The notes: generated from the letters alone by a model not told the origin. Positions 43,651-55,129 are shown, numbered from the stretch's first letter. The stretch is 64,000 bases of DNA from Myxocyprinus asiaticus (GCF_019703515.2 NC_059351.1:18569501-18633500); one strand, 5' to 3'. Made by a program: numbers and translations.

Positions 43651-44999
43651 GGAATGTCACAAGTGCCGGTACTTCAATACCAAGTCGATACTAGAATAAA
43701 CAATTTCAAAATACCAGTACTTCTGTAGCGTTAGTATCAAGTACTGACTCAATTATATACATGCGCTCTTATCTGACACACGACTGATTTCAAATCCTCA
43801 CAATGAATTTGACATATTTGGGGGAAAAAATTAATGCACAATTAATTAGATTAATCTAATTAAAATCATGATAGATCCTAGTGTGATTCAATTAAATAAA
43901 TAAATATACTGAATATATATATGAATGGGTGAAACTACTATTACACTAAAAAAACGTATTATGGTTAGTCTATATAATATAACCATATTATACTGTAACG
44001 CTTAAGATGGGAAAGGAGGAAGCTGAAAAGAAACAAAAACACGCACAGCTTTTCAGCCAGCTGCGTCAAATCATAAAGACATTCAGACACGTGGACAAGC
44101 TTCGTACATCTCTCTCTCTCCTCTGCCACTGTCTCCTCTCCTCAAATACTCCTGCCGCACCTCGCTGGAATGCGAGGCCAGTGTGGCGCGCAGGTGGAAG
44201 TCATTTTACACTTATCTTCCTGGCATCGCTCTGCCCAGATGCCACTCGGCTCCGCCCTGCTCACCACACACCCCCAACGCTGAACTCAGGTTAGAGTCCA
44301 GCCTGTGAACTACCCCCCCCCCAATTTATAGGGAGGGAGCATCGACACCTCACACAGGTCTCTGGATCCAAACTGTGCGTGCCTGGGAGGGGTAACGGTG
44401 AAAGAGAGGAGAAAGGGAAGATGGGGCGGGAATAACAAAAGGGAGAGAGAAAGCAGAGAGGAGAGAGAGAGGAGCTCGCTGGCCCCAGATATGCCGTAGA
44501 GTGGTCCTCGGCCCACTGCCCTGCTTCCGTCTGCAACGCCGGGTGACGGCACTGGAGCCCTTAGATGTTCCTTCTGGTTGCCGGTTGACGTGGATCGAAC
44601 TCTCCCTCGGCTTCGTGACCCCCAGTCAGTGGAAAGGACTCCTTGGATGCCGCATCCTTCCTCCTTCCCGGGCTTCGGCATCAGTGCAAAGCTTAAGATG
44701 GGAAATGAGGAAGCTGGGACTGGCTTGACAAACACATAGACATTTAATGACACTTTTTAGTGTATAAAGAAACAAAAACATGCACTGCTTTTCAGCCAGC
44801 TGCGTCAAATCATAAAGACATTCAGACACGCGGACAAGCTTCATACATCTCTCTCCTCTGCCGCTGTCTCCTCAAATACTCCCGCCGCCCCTCACTGGAA
44901 CACGAGGCTAGTGTGGTGCACAAGGCTGGTGTGGCCACTTATCTTCCCGGCCTCGCTCTGCCCAGATGCTACTCGGCTCCGCCCTGCTCACCACATATA
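43650..44999. repeat. Tandemly duplicated block, about 690-bp period
   Basis: A GC-richer segment at 44000-44274 recurs at 44690-44996. Shared blocks are GCTTAAGATGGGAAA.GAGGA, TTTTCAGCCAGCTGCGTCAA, ATCATAAAGACATTCAGACA and CTCGGCTCCGCCCTGCTCAC. The second copy has a 50-bp insertion after GGGACTGG. Short ORFs on both strands differ between copies, so no gene is inferred. The left flank TAGGAATGTCACAAGTGCCG looks like a hAT-type end without a partner. Confidence 0.8.
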
Positions 45000-45655
45000 C
45001 ATATAAATATGAACAGAGAATATTCGATATACCACCCAGTCCTTCTGTGAGGTTTGCACACCAACCCCAACCCGATTATATAACATCTACATCATTCTGC
45101 AAACAATACTGCTTATTCAGTGTGCAAACACACGTTATTTCACAAAGCTCAGCTCTGAATGCCAGCTAAACCACTGTGAGCCATTTGACCTTTAGTGTTC
45201 AATAAAGGAGGACAACATTTTAATTTGAGTGCAAACAAAAAAACACATAGAATATGGAGTTACACAAGTTACAGCTGAAACAAACAAGATTTAATCATGA
45301 ACTCTGCAGGGTTCCCTCCCTTTCTAAACCAATGAATTTTCAATTTATAGAAATTGTTTTGATTTAGAATGATTCACTAATTAATAATTAAGACAGTTTT
45401 GTGAATATTTCGAGCAATTAACTGACTGAAAATAAATCACTTTGGATTGAGAGAAAGTGTTTCTCTACACAAGCTCCAACAAAGAGCAACATTTAGGTAA
45501 TTACATATTTTAAAGCAGAGTGTAACTCAAAAAATGTATATTCGCTACAGAAATTTCCATTACTTTTTGGTGACTTTTAAGATTTTATTAACTTCCATGA
45601 TTTTTCCAGGCCTGGAAAACACACTTCTAAAATTCACTGGTATTTCCAGGTTTTC
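45000..45655. other. app intron 1, no recognised feature
   Basis: AT-rich intron between two repeat blocks. TTTTCCAGGCCTGGAAAACA at 45602-45621 is a short palindrome. No gene supported. Confidence 0.45.
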
Positions 45656-45960
45656 CATGACCATGACACCCGAGTCTGCTCCACGCCACGTCACAGCCAC
45701 GCCTGAGTCTGCTCCACGGCACGCCACAGCCACGCCTGAGTCTGCTCCACGCCACGCCACAGCCACACCTTTGTCTGCTCTGCTCCACGTCACAGCCCCT
45801 CATGCCTCCCACGGCTCTGCCTGCCACGGCTTCGCCCCTCAAGCCTTCCACAGCTCCGCCTACCACGGCTTCGCCCCTCAAGCCTCCTACGGCCCCACCT
45901 TGGCTCCGCCCTCAGAGATTCCACGGCTCCAGTCTCTAGCCACCTCCCAGGACTCCTGAC
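45656..45960. repeat. GC-rich tandem repeat, about 33 bp
   Basis: Units of GAGTCTGCTCCACGCCACG + CACAGCCACGCCT type at 45670-45790, then related GGCTTCGCCCCTCAAGCCT units to about 45920. It is open in one plus frame (APRHVTATPES repeats) and in minus frames, as expected for a GC-rich array with period divisible by three. Confidence 0.85.
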
Positions 45961-46054
45961 CCTATCTTGACCCTGTGGTTGCCACCCAGGCCTCCTGACA
46001 CTGTTCCAGCCCTGTGGCCACTAACCAGGTTTCCTGATCCAGTCCCTACCCTGA

Positions 46055-46475
46055 GGTGGTCTCCTGGCCGTCTGCCTGATCTGCTCTGGTCTCCTTGGTC
46101 TCATGGCCGTCCGCCTGATCTGCTCTGGCCTCCTTGGTCTCCTGGCCATCCACCTGATCTGCTCTGGTCTCCTGGGTCCCCTGGCCGTCCGCCTGATCCA
46201 CTTTGGTCTTCTTGGTCTCCTGGCCGTCCGCTTGATCTGCTCTGGTCTCCTGGCCGTCCACCTGATCTGCTCGGGTCTCCTGATGGTCCGCCTGATCTGC
46301 TCGGGTCTCCTTGGTCTCTTGGCCATCCACCTGATCTGCTCTGGTCTTCTTGGTCTCCTGGCCGTCTGCCTGATCTGCTCTGGTCTCCTGGCCGTCCACC
46401 TGATCTGCTCTGGTCTCCTTGGTCTCCTGACCATCCACCTGATTTGCTCTGGCCTCTTTAGTCTTCGGCTCCGCC
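46055..46475. repeat. 39/24-bp minisatellite CCGCCTGATCTGCTCTGGTC
   Basis: About a dozen units of CTGATCTGCTCTGGTCTCC + TTGGTCTCCTGGCCGTCCAC, with 39-bp and shorter 24-bp variants. Because both periods are multiples of three, long frames stay open on both strands (plus PPDLLWSPWSPGR repeats, minus ARRPRRPEQIRW repeats). The block with the array at 45656 may derive from a retroelement linker region, but no RT, protease or integrase is present nearby. Confidence 0.88.
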
Positions 46476-46479
46476 TTGG

Positions 46480-47547
46480 TCTCAAGCCTCCCTGACTTTG
46501 CCTTGTTCCTCTGCGCCCCTTGAACTGCCTGCTTCCCCCTTCCCCCCACACCCCATGGACGATTTTTTTTTTCCGTTTCTTATGAAACAATCTATAGATA
46601 GAATCTATTAGACCTCATTTTTATATCAACATTTGCAGTTGTAGTTAAAGTTTCAAAATGTGTTTCGGCTTATATTTTTTTCCATCTATACTATAATTTA
46701 TTATTATTACTATTATTTAAGACTAGCTACATTGACCTAACCATGGTAATGAGCAGCATTTCCTCATGTGTAATATGTATGTTCTGTTTGAATGCTGTTT
46801 GAAATTAGGAAACAAACGGGATAATAATGGGCTCATAGCCTAAAAATAAATATGCTCTTCAATTTTTAAAAGGGGGGAGAGAGATATTCCTGTAGCTTTT
46901 GTTGTTTACATCAACAACAAAAATAATGCCACTTGATGCTTGCCCTTATACTTGAAAGCCATGATCAAAACTATGCAAGATAAAAGGAAATGCGACCCAG
47001 GACACGTTTAATACAGGTTACGTTTTTACTATAGTGGGTTGCCACTTGACTTCCAATGTAAAATCAGGGACCTGAAGCAAAACCAGTTGAGAACCACTGC
47101 ATTAAAATCATCATCAAGTAGTTAAAACACTGATCTTGTGTGAATTCTACTCATACAATGAGGCATGAAGTCATTGATAACACATTTTAGTGCCATATTA
47201 GCTGATGTTTTACATGTAGTCTTGAGCGTCCTCATTTTTACATGTACCACTAAACACCTCCCATGGCAGTGTGGCCAGTGTCTGAATGTTCACAAACAGT
47301 ATATCGTTGCTCAGCAATTTCGAACTTCCTTTGGCTCTGAATGAAAAATGAAGACGCACTTCTCCGTAAAGGCTAATTAATACTAACTTAGCGAACAGGC
47401 TTTGCTTAGTTCACCTGCAAATGATGAAAAAATGCAGTGACGTTTTTTTTCTGCCAATGTGTTTGCTTGGTGATATTTCTCCTGATCAAGCATATCTCTG
47501 AAATTCTGAAGAGCACTGATGATTGGTTAAAACTAGGCTAATCGTGG
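46480..47547. other. app intron 1, no recognised feature
   Basis: C-rich, then T-run at 46560, then AT-rich intron. No exon or element with both ends identified. Confidence 0.45.
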
Positions 47548-47874
47548 GTGGGGTTTGGACGTGACATTTTTATTTACAATTGCGCGTGCCAAGCCTGTCT
47601 CTCAGAGATTGTGCAGAAGTGTACTTTTTTATATGATTTGCTGCACAATTTCCACAAAGACAGCATGGCCATGACAAATGTGTGGAGAGAGCTTGGAGTT
47701 CTGTGGGAATTCTGTGACAAGTTTAATAAAGCAAAGAAGCGATACAGCGTTAAAAGTGGCGATCCACAGAGAGAAACAATTGCATTATTGGCATTAATTC
47801 CGTGGTTTGAACAGTATGTTGAATACCGTGACATCATCCTAAACAAACTCATTTTAAAACAACATCACGTGTAG
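47548..47874 (+). pseudogene. MADF-like domain remnant of transposon origin
   Basis: 108-codon ORF. From about residue 18 it reads LSEIVQKCTFLYDLLHNFHK, then DSMAMTNVWRELGVLWEF, CDKFNKAKKRY and KSGDPQ, then ALIPWFEQYVEYRD. The spacing of the aromatic and basic residues fits the MADF (Myb/SANT-like) DNA-binding domain of PIF/Harbinger accessory proteins common in fish. The third-helix consensus (CxxKWKxLRD) is eroded to CDKFNKAKKRY and the N-terminus looks like random translation. No DDE nuclease lies nearby. A domesticated gene is possible but unsupported. Confidence 0.55.
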
Positions 47875-47974
47875 TCTAAATGCCGGGTTTCATTTGCCTA
47901 GAGTGCTTTAGTTCATCCAGGAGAAAAAATTTCTGCTTCTTCCATAGTAAAAATCAGGCTTAAGTGTGCTGGAG

Positions 47975-48421
47975 CCTTAAGTGTCTGCAAACAGAAAGCT
48001 TGATGCAAATTTCATCATCAGTAGAGTGCTCGAGCAATGAACTCATATGGCCCGTTTTTTCTAACTGCACTTACTCTGAACGTGCAGATACCAGGAATTA
48101 CTTGTACTAATTAGTGTGTCCACAAGGTGGCAACACTCGCAATTGCGCTGTTGCTGTCACGAAGAAGCGATAGAAGATGTAATCACCACTAAACAACAGG
48201 ACACAAAGGTAAAAACAACCATAATGGATGTCAAAAGGCATCTCCATGGGTCTAAACTCTTGACGAGAAATACTCCAGTCTCATAACAGTCATAACGCAC
48301 ATGCGCCAACTGCTTGAGTATGCGCGCACAGTCAGATGAAGTATAGTTTGAAAGGCTGTGCGTTTGAATGTGCGCAAATGCAAAATGTTAGAGTCAAAAT
48401 CGAAGTACACATTGGGCTTTA
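47975..48421. mobile_element. AAGTATACTT MITE, copy C, diverged
   Basis: Shares TGATGCAAATTTCATCATCA, AGAGTGCTCGAGCAATGAAC and GTCCACAAGGTGGCAACACT with copy B, and ends ATCGAAGTACACATTGGGCTTT. The left terminus has decayed. Confidence 0.7.
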
Positions 48422-49900
48422 CAGTTACAGCAATAAAACGGTGGAAATGAGGTATAAATCAGCGGTCATAAATAAAATTACAGAAATAATCTGTAAAAAA
48501 AACAATCTTGCTTGATCCCATAATCTGATAGCTTCTTATGCTTTTAGAATAGCATTAATTATGGTTTAGTTGTAAAAATACTACAATATTTTGGCTTAAA
48601 TTACAAATTGGGGATCCTGTGGAACATTTTTGTGAGCGTTGCAATGTTGCCTCCAAACCTAATCCATTAGCAATGCATCCCAAACATAAAATAATGGTAC
48701 CATGGTACAATGATGGTATGAAATAGAAAGGTTCAAGGTTTAAATTGGGATTTTGGAGACAGGGGACCTTAAGATCTGGTGGTAATCTCGGTATTCATTC
48801 CTTAATATTCATTTACCATGGTATTTGCATGGTACTCAGAGATACTTGAAATAACATCTTGTCATTTTTTTATTTATTATTTATTTATAAAGAGACATGT
48901 CCTGAAAAACTTGCTATTACCATTGGACTTTTTGTTATAGGGTGTCAGGCCTTCAGTTCAGTAAACACAAAACCGACTGCGGTGTGGGAAATCACAGGCT
49001 AAAGCCAGCACACAAACAATAGTGTCTTAAATGAGTTAGTCTTTAAGTAAAGCTAAAAATAAACTACATTTAAATAAGCGTGTTCCTCGAAACACTCGCG
49101 TCGATGTACAAATTCAGCCGCAGTGATTCGCCGCCATCTTAGGGGGCGTTCACACGACGCGTCCATACGTTTAAAATAACAAGACCCAAGGGAACACAAC
49201 GCAGGGGTCTCGAGTATGCTTTTTTTTTTTTTTTTATGGAATTAATTATTTTTAACTTGACTGACGCCGCGAGAACTTGTTAAAACAGCAAGACGCGACG
49301 CGATTGATAGATTTATAGAGTTATGTTTCGAATCGTAATTTAGAACCAATCCAAATAGATCCATCAACAAGATCCTAGTGGATCAATTAAAATTCCTAGA
49401 TTTCAGTTTTCCAGTTTGTCCAGGATGAACTAATTTGATTCCAGGTATTATTGCTTGATCCCATTTTAATCCCTGCTGTTTGATCCCACAGCAATTTTAC
49501 ACCAGAACGATTTAAATAAGAGAATATATGAATACCCGATATAATCTAACAATGAAGGTGATGAATGACACATCGTGTTACCGACAGCAGCAGATTGTGC
49601 ATTTGCATGCCGCCAAACGCGCAATCTGCGCAATTGTTTGAACAACATGTTATGAATGATCCGCGACAATCCGTTTATTACAATAATTTGTGGATGTATT
49701 ACACAATAAAAGCTCATCCAGCCTGATTTCTGTCGGATGCTACATCTCCAATAAAACATCGCCCGAAGTGCAATACATTCCGCAGAAAGCATATTGCTGT
49801 TATTTACACCTTAAAATTTGCGATACGTTTCCGTTATAAAACCGGGGGGTAAAAATCTGTCAAAATATTTTCAAATCAACCGACGTATTTTTATTTTTTT
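48422..49900. other. app intron 1, promoter-proximal part
   Basis: AT-rich, with a CCATGGTAC-rich patch at about 48700-48840 and a poly-T run at 49220. A YY1-like core GCCGCCATCTT sits at 49130-49140 in CpG-bearing sequence. AGGGGGCGTTCACACGACGC at 49141 resembles a MITE end. No exon. Confidence 0.4.
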
Positions 49901-50099
49901 ACGGAATTGCACTGGGCGTAGAAACCATTTAGGCCAAATAAATAACAGATTAATATCGTACATTTCATAATTTACAGTCAATATATATTTTTTTTAAAAA
50001 TTCCCCATATTGTTTATTTGTAACACAGTCATTCGTATAATGTTGTATTGAATCGATTCGTTGTTACATTGTCGCTTCGACCTTTTGTCGATTTCTTAC

Positions 50100-50159
50100 C
50101 TCAACAGCGAATGTCGATGTCGCGAACATCAGGAGTATAAAAACCTCTCGACACCCCAT
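50100..50159 (-). CDS. app: app exon 1: signal peptide
   Basis: 20 codons too short for an ordinary ORF call, starting at ATG 50159 and reading MGCREVFILLMFATSTFA then VE, followed by donor GTAAGAAAT. It is a typical secretory signal: a charged CRE, a hydrophobic core VFILLMFA and a small-residue end TFA before the cleavage site. Exon 1 of human APP has the same design and ends in LE at phase 0; here AVE joins VSSDTGTG of exon 2. The start is favoured by purine at -3 (AGAATG) and CpG-rich leader. It sends APP to the secretory pathway as a type I membrane protein. Identity rests on position, phase and fit to exon 2, since signal peptides diverge fast. Confidence 0.85.
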
Positions 50160-50345
50160 TCTCCCCGCTTCCAATATAACGGCGTCGGTCTTTATTTTGT
50201 AAATATCCGTTCGGTGTCAAACGTATGTGCGCTGTTCGTATCGACTCCACGAAGAATGCGCTGAAAGTACGGTGGCGAATCAGAAAAGCGAGTCACCTGA
50301 CCGGACACCGAGGGAATGCACGGGAAGGGAGGGGGAGGTCTTCAG
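50160..50345 (-). promoter_or_regulatory. app 5' leader and CpG-rich promoter candidate
   Basis: The sequence just upstream of the app start has many CpG dinucleotides in an AT-rich neighbourhood, a GGGAGGGGGA G-rich stretch (50329-50338) and no convincing TATA box. This suits the GC-rich, TATA-less type of promoter known for APP. The transcription start site is not determinable here. Confidence 0.5.
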
Positions 50346-50537
50346 CCTGGTGTAGGGAATACTGTTTGCCTTTTAAAATACTGTATTTTGACACTAAAAT
50401 TAATAATAATATTAATAATGTAGTCGTCCATCTGTATCAGATTTTTACATTGTTTTAATATATATATTTGTAACTTAATTTTAAAAGTTAAATATACATA
50501 TTAAATATATTATTTGTTTAATTTTTGAATGAATTTT

Positions 50538-50538
<1 letters not shown>

Positions 50539-50584
<46 letters not shown>
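50539..50584. repeat. (AT)n microsatellite
   Basis: AT tract of about 45 bases in the app-cyyr1 intergenic region. Confidence 0.95.
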
Positions 50585-50587
<3 letters not shown>

Positions 50588-50937
50588 ACTTAACTCAGTT
50601 GTTATTGCTCGCCTGATGAACGTTTTATTTTACATTTGTAAAACAAAAGATATTCCAATTTTGTCGACAATCTGATTAATTCTTACGTAAAATTTTTTGC
50701 ATTTGTATTTTTTTTTTTATCTTTTTTTTACCTTTTTACATATTTTAGCATTAAGTCGTAGCATTCATGTCTCATACATGTGTAAAAACAACGAAATTAA
50801 ACACGACAACATTTTAGTTTGTAAACAGTGAATGTTTATTCGCAGAACATTTCTTTGCTGCCATCATGTGGATGCTCTTGAAACAGCAGTTCTTGTATAT
50901 TCACCTTGTTCAATAGACTTTCTACGGTGGCTCAGGG

Positions 50938-51226
50938 GGCCACAACACAACAAAATTAGCAAAGCAAGCAAAAGTTGAAGACAAAATGGAAATAAAACAC
51001 AGCACAATGAAATTAAGCCACAACACAATGGAAATAAGCCGCAATACCACAATATTAAGCCAATATTAAGAAAATACTTTTTAGTTGTGTTATGACTTAA
51101 TTTTGTTGTGTTGTTACTTATTTCCATTGTGTTGTGGTTTTTCTGTTGTGGTTTATTTCAGATATGTTGTGGCTTTAGTTTGTTGTGTTGTAGCTTATTT
51201 CCATTTTGTTGTGGCTCTTCTGCAAA
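50938..51226. repeat. Large imperfect palindrome of CACAACACAATGGAAATAAG units
   Basis: The left arm (about 50938-51060) has repeated CCACAACACAATGGAAATAAG-type units. The right arm (about 51085-51226) has the same units inverted (CTTATTTCCATTGTGTTGTG). The AT-rich centre is AATATTAAGCCAATATTAAG. It could form a long hairpin in the cyyr1 3' flank or 3' UTR. Confidence 0.85.
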
Positions 51227-51741
51227 GTTGAAAACAAAATTGATTGTTCATTAGTCACTCAGACACATTGACATCATATAAGAATGTAATGTTACTCTGT
51301 AACACAAATAACACTGATGGAGTTTATTTCTACATTTAAGTTAATTTCATTGCATCAAAGACACAACACTGATTTTCAGACAGAACAAACTGCATCACAA
51401 TGAAACATTTACAAGCTCAAGTCACATTTTTAATTTCATTTAAAGGCTGAGTTTTTATGCTGGTCCTGGCTTTTTAAACTTCTCTTGACATTCCAGGTTT
51501 TCCATGACCGTGGAATCCTGGATCATAAATATCCATAGATCCCAGTGATACAAAAATGTTCACATCCCCATTTAAGAAGCGTCTGTGTGGCGTCTGTGTC
51601 TGCAGGCCCATATTCACCTGCAACAGTCCAACAGTGCATATGCTGTGCAGTCGTCACCTGATGTTGTGATGGGGATTTTTCATTCTGTGCAGCACAGAGT
51701 GCAAATATCATCATCAGTAGTCTCTCATCTAAGAATGAGGC

Positions 51742-51963
<222 letters not shown>

Positions 51964-52160
51964 TCAAATCAATATTTCATGTTCATTTATTTATGTTGTA
52001 AGTAACCATAAAGTTTTTTTTTTGTTTGTTTTTTTTTTTTTTTGCTATACCTTATCCATCACTAAACTGCCAGCTCTAATAGTGAGTTATAACAGTTGAA
52101 CAGACAATCTGAACTTTTCCTTTATATAAAAAAATAATTATATATATATATATATATATA

Positions 52161-53739
52161 CAGGTGCATCTCAATAAATTAGAATGTAGTGGAAAAGTTC
52201 ATTTATTTCAGTAATTCAACTCAAATTGTGAAACTCGTGTATTAAATAAATTCAATGCACACAGACTGAAGTAGTTTAAGTCTTTGGTTCTTTTAACTGT
52301 GATGATTTTGGCTCACATTTAACAAAAACCCACCAATTCACTATCTCAAAAAATTAGAATACATCATAAGACCAATAAAAAAAATCATTTTTAGTGAATT
52401 GTTGGCCTTCTGGAAAGTATGTTCATTTACTGTATATGTACTCAATACTTGGTAGGGGCTCCTTTTGCTTTAATTACTGCCTCAGTTCAGCGTGGCATGG
52501 AGGTGATCAGTTTGTGGCACTGCCGAGGTGGTATGGAAGCCCAGGTTTCTTTGACAGTGGCCTTCAGCTCATCTGCATTTTTTGGTCTCTTGTTTCTCAT
52601 TTTCCTCTTGACAATACCCCATAGATTCTCTATGGGGTTCAGGTCTGGTGAGTTTGCTGGCCAGTCAAGCACACCAACACCATGGTCATTTAACCAACTT
52701 TTGGTGCTTTTGGCAGTGTGGGCAGGTGCCAAATCCTGCTGGAAAATGAAATCAGCATCTTTAAAAAGCTAGTCAGCAGAAGGAAGCATGAAGTGCTCCA
52801 AAATTTCTTGGTAAACGGGTGCAGTGACTTTGGTTTTCAAAAAACACAATGGACCAACACCAGCAGATGACATTGCATCCCAAATCATCACAGACTGTGG
52901 AAACTTAACACTGGACTTCAAGCAACTTGGGCTATGAGCTTCTCCACCCTTCCTCCAGACTCTAGGACCTTGGTTTCCAAATGAAATACAAAACTTGCTC
53001 TCATCTGAAAAGAAGACTTTGGAACACTGGGCAACAGTCCAGTTCTTCTTCTCCTTAGCCCAGGTAAGACACCTCTGACGTTGTCTGTGGTTCAGGAGCG
53101 GCTTAACAAGAGGAATACGACAACTGTAGCCAAATTCCTTGACATGTCTGTGTGTGGTGGCTCTTGATGCCTTGACCCCAGCCTCAGTCCATTCCTTGTG
53201 AAGTTCACCCAAATTCTTGAATCGATTTTGCTTGACAATCATAAGGCTGCGGTTCTCTCGGTTGGTTGTGCATCTTTTTCTTCCAAACTTTTTCCTTCCA
53301 CTCAACTTTCTGTTAACATGCTTGGATACAGCACACTGTGAACAGCCAGCTTCTTTGGCAATGAATGTTTGTGGCTTACCCTCCTTGTGAAGGGTGTCAA
53401 TGATTGTCTTCTGGACAACTGTCAGATCAGCAGTCTTCCCCATGATTGTGTAGCCTAGTGAACCAAACTGAGAGACCATTTTGAAGGCTCAGGAAACCTT
53501 TGCAGGTGTTTTGAGTTGATTAGCTGATTGGCATGTCACCATATTCTAATTTTTTGAGATAGTGAATTGGTGGGTTTTTGTTAAATGTGAGCCAAAATCA
53601 TCACAATTAAAAGAACCAAAGACTTAAACTACTTCAGTCTGTGTGCATTGAATTTATTTAATACACGAGTTTCACAATTTGAGTTGAATTACTGAAATAA
53701 ATGAACTTTTCCACGACATTCTAATTTATTGAGATGCAC

Positions 53740-53742
<3 letters not shown>
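52161..53742 (-). mobile_element. Full-length Tc1/mariner element, copy 2
   Basis: 1,582 bp, same family and orientation as 1689-3271. Ends CAGGTGCATCTCAATAAATT and its inverse are intact, flanked by TA and again within a (TA)n tract. By eye it differs from copy 1 at only a few percent of positions. The transposase carries a nonsense codon and a 3-bp deletion. Lies in the last intron of cyyr1. Confidence 0.95.
52442..53479 (-). pseudogene. Tc1 transposase with a premature stop, copy 2
   Basis: Aligned with the intact ORF at 1969-3009 it has a CAG-to-TAG stop (52769-52771) at the position of Gln238, between the first and second catalytic Asp, and an in-frame loss of one Arg codon (LMIVKQ against LMRIVKQ). 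Other changes include WSKVL to CSKVF before the first Asp. The C-terminal part is otherwise open and has FQQDLAPAHTA, which looks closer to the Tc1 consensus than FQRD in copy 1. The protein would be cut before the second and third catalytic residues. Confidence 0.93.

Positions 53743-53795
<53 letters not shown>
53743..53795. repeat. (TA)n microsatellite
   Basis: TA tract of about 52 bases at the right end of Tc1 copy 2; a matching shorter tract lies on the left (52139-52160). Confidence 0.95.
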
Positions 53796-53799
<4 letters not shown>

Positions 53800-54079
53800 A
53801 AACAATCTGTTTGTACTGACTTTTTACAATTGAAATATTCAAAATATGCAAATTAGGTATAATCTTATTGAATATGCACACATTTTTGCATATTATACCA
53901 TCATTTTTTATATTTCTTTTAATGTAATCAACAATTCAGTGCTTAGTTGGAAATTTTCATACTATTCTGTTAAAAGATTGTTTAATAAAATATTTAATGA
54001 AGCATTTTATTCAGGGCTGGCCCCAGCAGAGTAAAATTTTTTTATATACAGTTTATACAGTATATATACAGTATATTTA

Positions 54080-54604
54080 CACTACCGGTCAAAAGTTTAG
54101 GGTCACTTATTCTTTTTTGTTTTTTTTTTCCACATTTTAGAATAATAGTAAAGTCATCTAAACTATGTAATAAAAGAAATGGAACTGGGAATTATGTTGT
54201 GACTATAAAAATACAAAATAAACCAAAACTGTGTTATATTTTAGCATCTTCAAAGTAGTCACCTTTGCCTAGAATTTGCAGACATGTACTCTTGACATTT
54301 TCTCAACCAACTCTTGAGGTATCACCCTGGGATGCTTTTTAAACAGTATTGAAGGAGTTCCCGTCTATAGGCTGGGCAATTAGTGGCTTCTTTTCTTTAT
54401 TATTTGGTCCAAGTCATCATTTCAAAAACTTTTTTTTAAGTTCAATTTTAGTTTTATAATGAAATAAATTAATATGGTGGCACAATTATATTTTTGTCTA
54501 CAAAACTAATTTCAAACATTTAAGCATACACCTTCAGATCAAAAGATTTTTAAGATCATGAGAAACATTTCAGGCAAGTGACTCCAAACTTTTGAACAGC
54601 AGTG
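54080..54604. mobile_element. Tc1-type MITE, GGTCAAAAGTTT family, copy 2
   Basis: 525 bp between TA dinucleotides, ends CACTACCGGTCAAAAGTTTA and CAAACTTTTGAACAGCAGTG. The body is collinear with copy 1 at 4869-5385 (for example GTCACC.TTTGCCTAGAATTT and TTATTTGGTCCAAGTCATCA). Confidence 0.9.
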
Positions 54605-54755
54605 TATATATATAACCACTGCAAACATAAGTGGTTTCTTTTTAAGAACTAATAATAAGCACACATTACATGAGTAGTTGGAATAACATGTTCATTCACT
54701 TTTTTTTTTTTTAACAAAGTTTTTAGGTTAAAATGTTTATGAATGTGTTAGCGTA

Positions 54756-55095
54756 ACTGTATCAGCCACAGCATTAAAACCACCTGCCTAATATTACGTA
54801 GGTCCCCCTCGTGCCACCAAAACAGTGCCAACCCGCATCTCAGAATAACATTCTGATATGATATTCTTCTCACCACAGTTGTACGGAGCGGTTATCTGAG
54901 TTACTGTAGACTTTGTCAGCTCGAACCAGACTGGCCATTCTCTGTTGACCTCTCTCATCTCTCAAGGTGAAAAATGTGATCTCAGTGATTTGGAGTGTGG
55001 CATGATTGTTGGTGCCAGACGGGCTGGTTTGAGTAGTTCTGTAGGGGACCTACACAATATTAGGCATGTGGTTTTAATGTTGTGGCTGATCGGTG
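54756..55095. mobile_element. Internally deleted Tc1, CACTGATCAGCC family
   Basis: About 340 bp with inverted ends (ATCAGCCACAGCATTAAAAC and GTTTTAATGTTGTGGCTGAT). The plus strand at 54945-55060 still encodes part of the first HTH of the transposase (KCDLSDLECGMIVGARRAGL). The rest of the transposase is deleted. It is a deletion derivative mobilisable in trans. Confidence 0.85.
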
Positions 55096-55129
55096 TATAT
55101 TTTTGTTCTACAACTGGTCATTATTTTAA

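Noticed and set aside
45967..46590. Long ORFs on both strands as a proline-rich or arginine-rich gene
   Set aside because: They come from 39/24-bp tandem repeats whose period keeps all frames open; no start context, splice sites or domain.
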